DNA from: an uncultured Blautia sp.
Lineage (GTDB): Bacteria; Bacillota; Clostridia; Lachnospirales; Lachnospiraceae
Direction of reading: 5' to 3'
Length of the DNA stretch: 9,399 nucleotides
Assembly (NCBI GenBank): GCA_934408705.1
Contig: CAKRVL010000094.1
Span: 1 to 9,399 of the forward strand
Both the position numbers and the translations under genes were made by a program. Position 1 is the first letter of the stretch. Each line of letters opens with the position of its first letter. Under the pieces are notes generated by a model. The model did no database searches. It saw nothing but the letters and a program-made list of their open reading frames with translations, and was not told the origin of the DNA. This document shows, in pieces, positions 6,851 to 9,399 of the stretch.

Positions 6851-8173
6851 TCAGGCTGTTTCAGGAGCGCCCTTCTTACGTGCACGCTGGCTTCTTCTGC
6901 CTGCATTCGCCGGATTCACCGGCTGTACAGGAGCCTCGCCGTGAACGATCTCAGGTTCACCGGTTCCCTCTACAGCATCTTTTGTAATAATGCATTTACG
7001 AATGGTGTCATCAGATGGAGTCTTGTACATCAGATCCATAAGAGTGCTCTCCATGATTGCACGAAGTCCTCTGGCGCCAGTCTTACGCTCCATGGATTTT
7101 CTTGCCATCACACGAAGTGCCTCATCCTCGAAGTCAAGCTCTACACCATCAAGCTCAAACAGCTTATGGTACTGCTTGGTCAACGCATTCTTCGGCTCCT
7201 GAAGGATACGAAGAAGTGCATTCTCATCAAGTCCATCCAGTGTAACAACTACAGGCACACGTCCTACAAACTCTGGGATCAGACCATAACGGATCAGATC
7301 CTCAGGCATTACCTGCTTAAACAGCTCACCTACATTCTGCTCCTCTTTGGACGCTACCTCTGCGCCAAAGCCGATTGCCTTGGTATCCTGTCTGCCCTCA
7401 ATGATCTTCTCCAGACCATCAAAAGCACCGCCACAGATAAACAGAATATTTGTAGTATCGATCTGGATAAATTCCTGATGCGGATGCTTTCTTCCACCCT
7501 GGGGCGGAACACTTGCAACAGTACCTTCCAGGATTTTCAGAAGAGCCTGCTGTACACCCTCACCGGAAACATCCCGGGTGATGGAAACATTCTCAGATTT
7601 ACGCGTGATCTTATCTATCTCATCTATATAAATAATTCCATACTGCGCTCTGTCAATATCATAATCAGCAGCCTGGATGATTTTCAGAAGAATGTTCTCA
7701 ACATCCTCACCTACATAACCTGCTTCTGTCAGCGTGGTTGCATCTGCAATTGCGAATGGCACATTAAGCAGTCTTGCCAGAGTCTGTGCCAGAAGTGTCT
7801 TACCGGAACCAGTTGGTCCAAGCATAAGAATGTTACTTTTCTGAAGCTCCACATCCAGATTTCTGGATGCAGTAACACGTTTATAATGATTATATACAGC
7901 GACGGAAAGTGCTTTCTTGGCTTCATCCTGTCCGATTACATAGTCGTCCAGAATTGCATGGATTTCCTCTGGTTTCATCAGATTGATCTCAGATCCAAGA
8001 ATATCTTCCTGACCGTATCCTCCAAATTCTTCTTCCATGATCTCCGAGCAGATTCCCACACACTCATCGCAGATGTAGGCTCCATCCGGTCCTGCTATCA
8101 GCTTGCGGACCTGATCCTCGGTTTTCTGGCAAAAGGAACATCTTACTTTTCCTTCTCTTATCTTCTCAGCCAT
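6851..8173 (-). CDS. clpX: ATP-dependent Clp protease unfoldase subunit ClpX
   Basis: ClpX is the AAA+ hexamer that recognises, unfolds and feeds substrates into the ClpP chamber. The 440 residues show an N-terminal C4 zinc-binding domain (Cys12, Cys15, Cys35, Cys38), Walker A GPTGSGKT (119-126), Walker B YIDEID (182-187), the RKH pore motif (228-230), the IGF loop that docks on ClpP (267-269) and the sensor-2 motif GARGLR (366-371). The tail after about residue 405 is a Pro/Ala-rich and then strongly basic extension ending KKGAPETA, slightly longer than in classic ClpX. It is separated from clpP by a hairpin terminator and an AT-rich leader, and leads the clpX-lon-engB-ecf run. The nearest Shine-Dalgarno-like run, AAAGGA, is 14 nt from the ATG, which is long. 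The start is kept because the zinc domain begins immediately after. Confidence 0.98.
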   Translation of the reverse strand: MAEKIREGKVRCSFCQKTEDQVRKLIAGPDGAYICDECVGICSEIMEEEFGGYGQEDILGSEINLMKPEEIHAILDDYVIGQDEAKKALSVAVYNHYKRVTASRNLDVELQKSNILMLGPTGSGKTLLAQTLARLLNVPFAIADATTLTEAGYVGEDVENILLKIIQAADYDIDRAQYGIIYIDEIDKITRKSENVSITRDVSGEGVQQALLKILEGTVASVPPQGGRKHPHQEFIQIDTTNILFICGGAFDGLEKIIEGRQDTKAIGFGAEVASKEEQNVGELFKQVMPEDLIRYGLIPEFVGRVPVVVTLDGLDENALLRILQEPKNALTKQYHKLFELDGVELDFEDEALRVMARKSMERKTGARGLRAIMESTLMDLMYKTPSDDTIRKCIITKDAVEGTGEPEIVHGEAPVQPVNPANAGRRSQRARKKGAPETA

Positions 8174-8214
8174 GAATCTTTAACTTTTCCTTTCTTTTAA
8201 ACAAAGCCTTTTTA

Positions 8215-8231
8215 TTCAGAGCTATTCTGAA
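8215..8231 (-). other. Small hairpin in the clpX leader
   Basis: TTCAGA pairs with TCTGAA around a 5-nt loop, with three more A-T pairs beyond one mismatch. It sits about 40 nt before the clpX start codon, in what would be the 5' untranslated region. No T-run follows on either strand, so it is not a terminator. It may only be a minor mRNA fold. Confidence 0.3.
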
Positions 8232-8264
8232 AAAATTTATCTTTATTTATTAAAATTTGGAATT

Positions 8265-8309
8265 ATTCTATAAAATATACCAATTTTACAAAATTACCCC
8301 ATTTTACAA
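8265..8309 (-). promoter_or_regulatory. Tandem 18-bp repeat and candidate promoter before clpX
   Basis: Two exactly adjacent imperfect 18-bp copies lie here on the minus strand: TTGTAAAATGGGGTAATT (8309-8292) and TTGTAAAATTGGTATATT (8291-8274), identical at 14 of 18 positions. The second copy supplies a possible -35 (TTGTAA) with TAGAAT at 8270-8265 as a -10, although the 15-bp spacing is short. This would give clpX a leader of about 85-90 nt. The tandem arrangement suggests a repeated protein-binding site overlapping the promoter, but the region is very AT-rich. It does not match the CIRCE or CtsR operator patterns. Confidence 0.4.
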
Positions 8310-8338
8310 GATAAGACTCCTGTTATTTCAGGAGTCTT
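8304..8338 (-). terminator. Hairpin terminator downstream of clpP
   Basis: AAGACTCCTG (8313-8322) and CAGGAGTCTT (8329-8338) form a perfect 10-bp stem with a 6-nt loop, about 100 bp after the clpP stop. On the minus strand the stem is followed by ATCTTGT, a weak T-run. On the plus strand it is followed by TTCTTAC, also weak. It most likely ends the clpP transcript and may work in both directions. Confidence 0.6.
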
Positions 8339-8436
8339 TTCTTACAGTAGCATGCAAAAGAAAACTCCTATGATCTAATCCTGTTTGAGAAATACTCTAG
8401 GGTGATTTCTTTTGTTTTCAGTTTACTATGAAATTC

Positions 8437-9018
8437 TTATTTATGGGTTACAACACCATCGATCAGACCGTAAGCCAGTGCTTCCTCTGCGGACATATAG
8501 TTATCACGGTCTGTATCCTTCTCTACGACTTCAAGAGGCTGTCCGGTATTTGCAGCCAGAATTTCATTTAATGTTCTCTTAGTCTTGGCAATATGATCTG
8601 CCACGATCTGAATCTCTGTAGCCTGTCCCTGCGCTCCGCCAGAAGGCTGATGAATCATGATCGTAGAATTCGGCAATGCAAATCTCTTACCCTTTGTACC
8701 ACCAGCAAGAAGGAATGCTCCCATACTGGCAGCCATTCCCAGACAAATAGTGGAAACATCGCACTTAATATACTGCATGGTATCATAAATAGCCATACCA
8801 GCTGTCACGGAACCACCTGGACTGTTAATATAGAGCTGAATATCCTTTCCAGGATCTTCTGCCTCCAGAAAAAGCAGCTCTGCAACTACCAGACTGGCAC
8901 TTACATCGTTAACTTCTTCTCCCAGGAAAATGATTCTGTCCTTCAGAAGCCTTGAATAAATATCGTAGCTTCTCTCCCCTCTGCTTGTCTGCTCAATGAC
9001 ATAAGGCACTAAACTCAT
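8437..9018 (-). CDS. clpP: ATP-dependent Clp protease proteolytic subunit ClpP
   Basis: ClpP is the tetradecameric serine peptidase of the ClpXP and ClpAP/ClpCP machines. The 193-residue protein has the family length and an intact catalytic triad: Ser98 in MAASMG, His123 in MIHQPSGG, and Asp172 in DTDRD. The conserved stretches [13 protein letters not shown] and [11 protein letters not shown] are present. There is no long propeptide: the protein begins [19 protein letters not shown], the usual start of mature ClpP. The GAGGG site just before the ATG supports the start. It lies 36 bp after trigger factor on the same strand, the standard tig-clpP order, and is followed by a non-coding gap before clpX. 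Confidence 0.98.
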   Translation of the reverse strand: MSLVPYVIEQTSRGERSYDIYSRLLKDRIIFLGEEVNDVSASLVVAELLFLEAEDPGKDIQLYINSPGGSVTAGMAIYDTMQYIKCDVSTICLGMAASMGAFLLAGGTKGKRFALPNSTIMIHQPSGGAQGQATEIQIVADHIAKTKRTLNEILAANTGQPLEVVEKDTDRDNYMSAEEALAYGLIDGVVTHK

Positions 9019-9035
9019 ATATTCCCTCTTTTCCT

Positions 9036-9055
9036 ATCAGGTATGTGAGCCTGAT
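9036..9055 (-). other. Short inverted repeat between tig and clpP
   Basis: ATCAGG and CCTGAT form a 6-bp stem with an 8-nt loop, beginning at the tig stop codon and ending shortly before the clpP ribosome binding site. No T-run follows. It could be a mild stabiliser or processing point between the two cistrons, or chance. Confidence 0.3.
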
Positions 9056-9399
9056 TACTCAGCGTCTTTAGCAGTCTCAACTTCAACTGCTGCATCAGCA
9101 ATAACGGTAACAGCCTTCTGAACAGCCATATCTTTCTTCATCTGCTCAAGTCCGTTCTCACCGATTGCTTCTCTGATCTTATCTGCTTCCATCTTATAAG
9201 CATCTGCCATCTTCTGAATCTCTTCTGTGATTTCTTCTTCAGATGGCTGAATGTTCTCAACCTCAGCGATCTTCTCAAGAACCAGTCTTGTCTGGATTCT
9301 CTTAAGAGCCTGTGGCTTCATATCTTCCATCATCTTGTCCATGCTCTGGCCTGTGAACTGGAAGTACTGATCCATGGATAATCCCTGCTGCTGCATTCT
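9055..9399 (-). CDS. tig: Trigger factor, C-terminal part (runs off window)
   Basis: The last 114 residues of trigger factor, the ribosome-bound chaperone that shields nascent chains, are visible. The N-terminal ribosome-binding and prolyl-isomerase domains lie outside the window. What remains is the helical C-terminal chaperone domain: a Gln-rich SMDQYFQFTGQSMDKM segment, then RIQTRLVLEKIAEVENI and long acidic helices around PSEEEITEEIQKMADAYK, ending in an acidic tail (VEVETAKDAE). The reading frame is open to the window edge, so the Met at 9394-9396 is internal and not the start. The position directly upstream of clpP is the usual one for tig and supports the call. Confidence 0.93.
   Translation of the reverse strand, partial: RMQQQGLSMDQYFQFTGQSMDKMMEDMKPQALKRIQTRLVLEKIAEVENIQPSEEEITEEIQKMADAYKMEADKIREAIGENGLEQMKKDMAVQKAVTVIADAAVEVETAKDAE

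Noticed and set aside
6761..8200. 479-codon plus-strand open frame opposite clpX
   Set aside because: It is an antisense shadow of clpX. The minus-strand frame encodes a complete ClpX with all motifs, while the plus-strand product is Cys/Leu/Ile-rich with no recognisable domain and no good ribosome binding site was noted.
8174..8310. CIRCE or CtsR operator upstream of clpX
   Set aside because: No TTAGCACTC/GAGTGCTAA dyad or tandem GGTCAAA heptads were found by eye there or in the tig-clpP gap.
1..9399. CRISPR array, prophage, complete insertion sequence or novel defence cluster
   Set aside because: No regularly spaced repeats, integrase, transposase or toxin-antitoxin-like genes are visible. 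All confident genes are core housekeeping or transport families.

Overview
The window is ordinary low-to-mid GC Firmicute chromosome, most likely Lachnospiraceae (Clostridia). This rests on gene content, strong AGGAGG-type ribosome binding sites, a shared group II ECF transporter module and a Lon-type protease next to clpX. No taxonomic search could be run. Every convincing gene is on the minus strand, so the biological order runs from high to low coordinates.

In that order, the first block is proteostasis: the C-terminal end of trigger factor (tig, cut by the window edge), clpP, clpX, lon, and the ribosome-assembly GTPase engB (ysxC/yihA). tig and clpP are 36 bp apart. clpP and clpX are separated by 263 bp holding a terminator-like hairpin, a tandem 18-bp direct repeat and an AT-rich leader, so clpX probably starts a new transcript. 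clpX, lon, engB and then ecfA1 follow with gaps of 18-19 bp.

The second block is an energy-coupling-factor (ECF) vitamin transporter module: ecfA1 and ecfA2 (overlapping by 10 bp) and ecfT (overlapping ecfA2 by 4 bp). No substrate-binding S component is present, as expected for a module shared by several S components encoded elsewhere. It is followed by a clear intrinsic terminator and then truA (tRNA pseudouridine synthase).

Downstream of truA, the 356 bp before the next gene hold the least ordinary sequence. A 122-nt segment (400-521) can fold into a closed four-way junction: a 9-bp outer stem enclosing three almost abutting hairpins, one of them a perfect 14-bp stem. It overlaps the last codons and stop of truA. 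No transposase is present. It may be a remnant or non-autonomous element of the IS200/IS605 kind, or a structured RNA. Next comes a regulatory region with a 14-bp perfect palindrome, a cre-like site and a TATAAT -10 box. These precede the start of a secreted sugar-binding protein gene that runs off the left edge.

The genes are well-known families. The points worth a second look are the cloverleaf-like element, the terminator just upstream of truA, the tandem repeat in front of clpX, the junction joining the ECF module to engB, and the operator-like palindromes in front of the sugar-binding protein gene.
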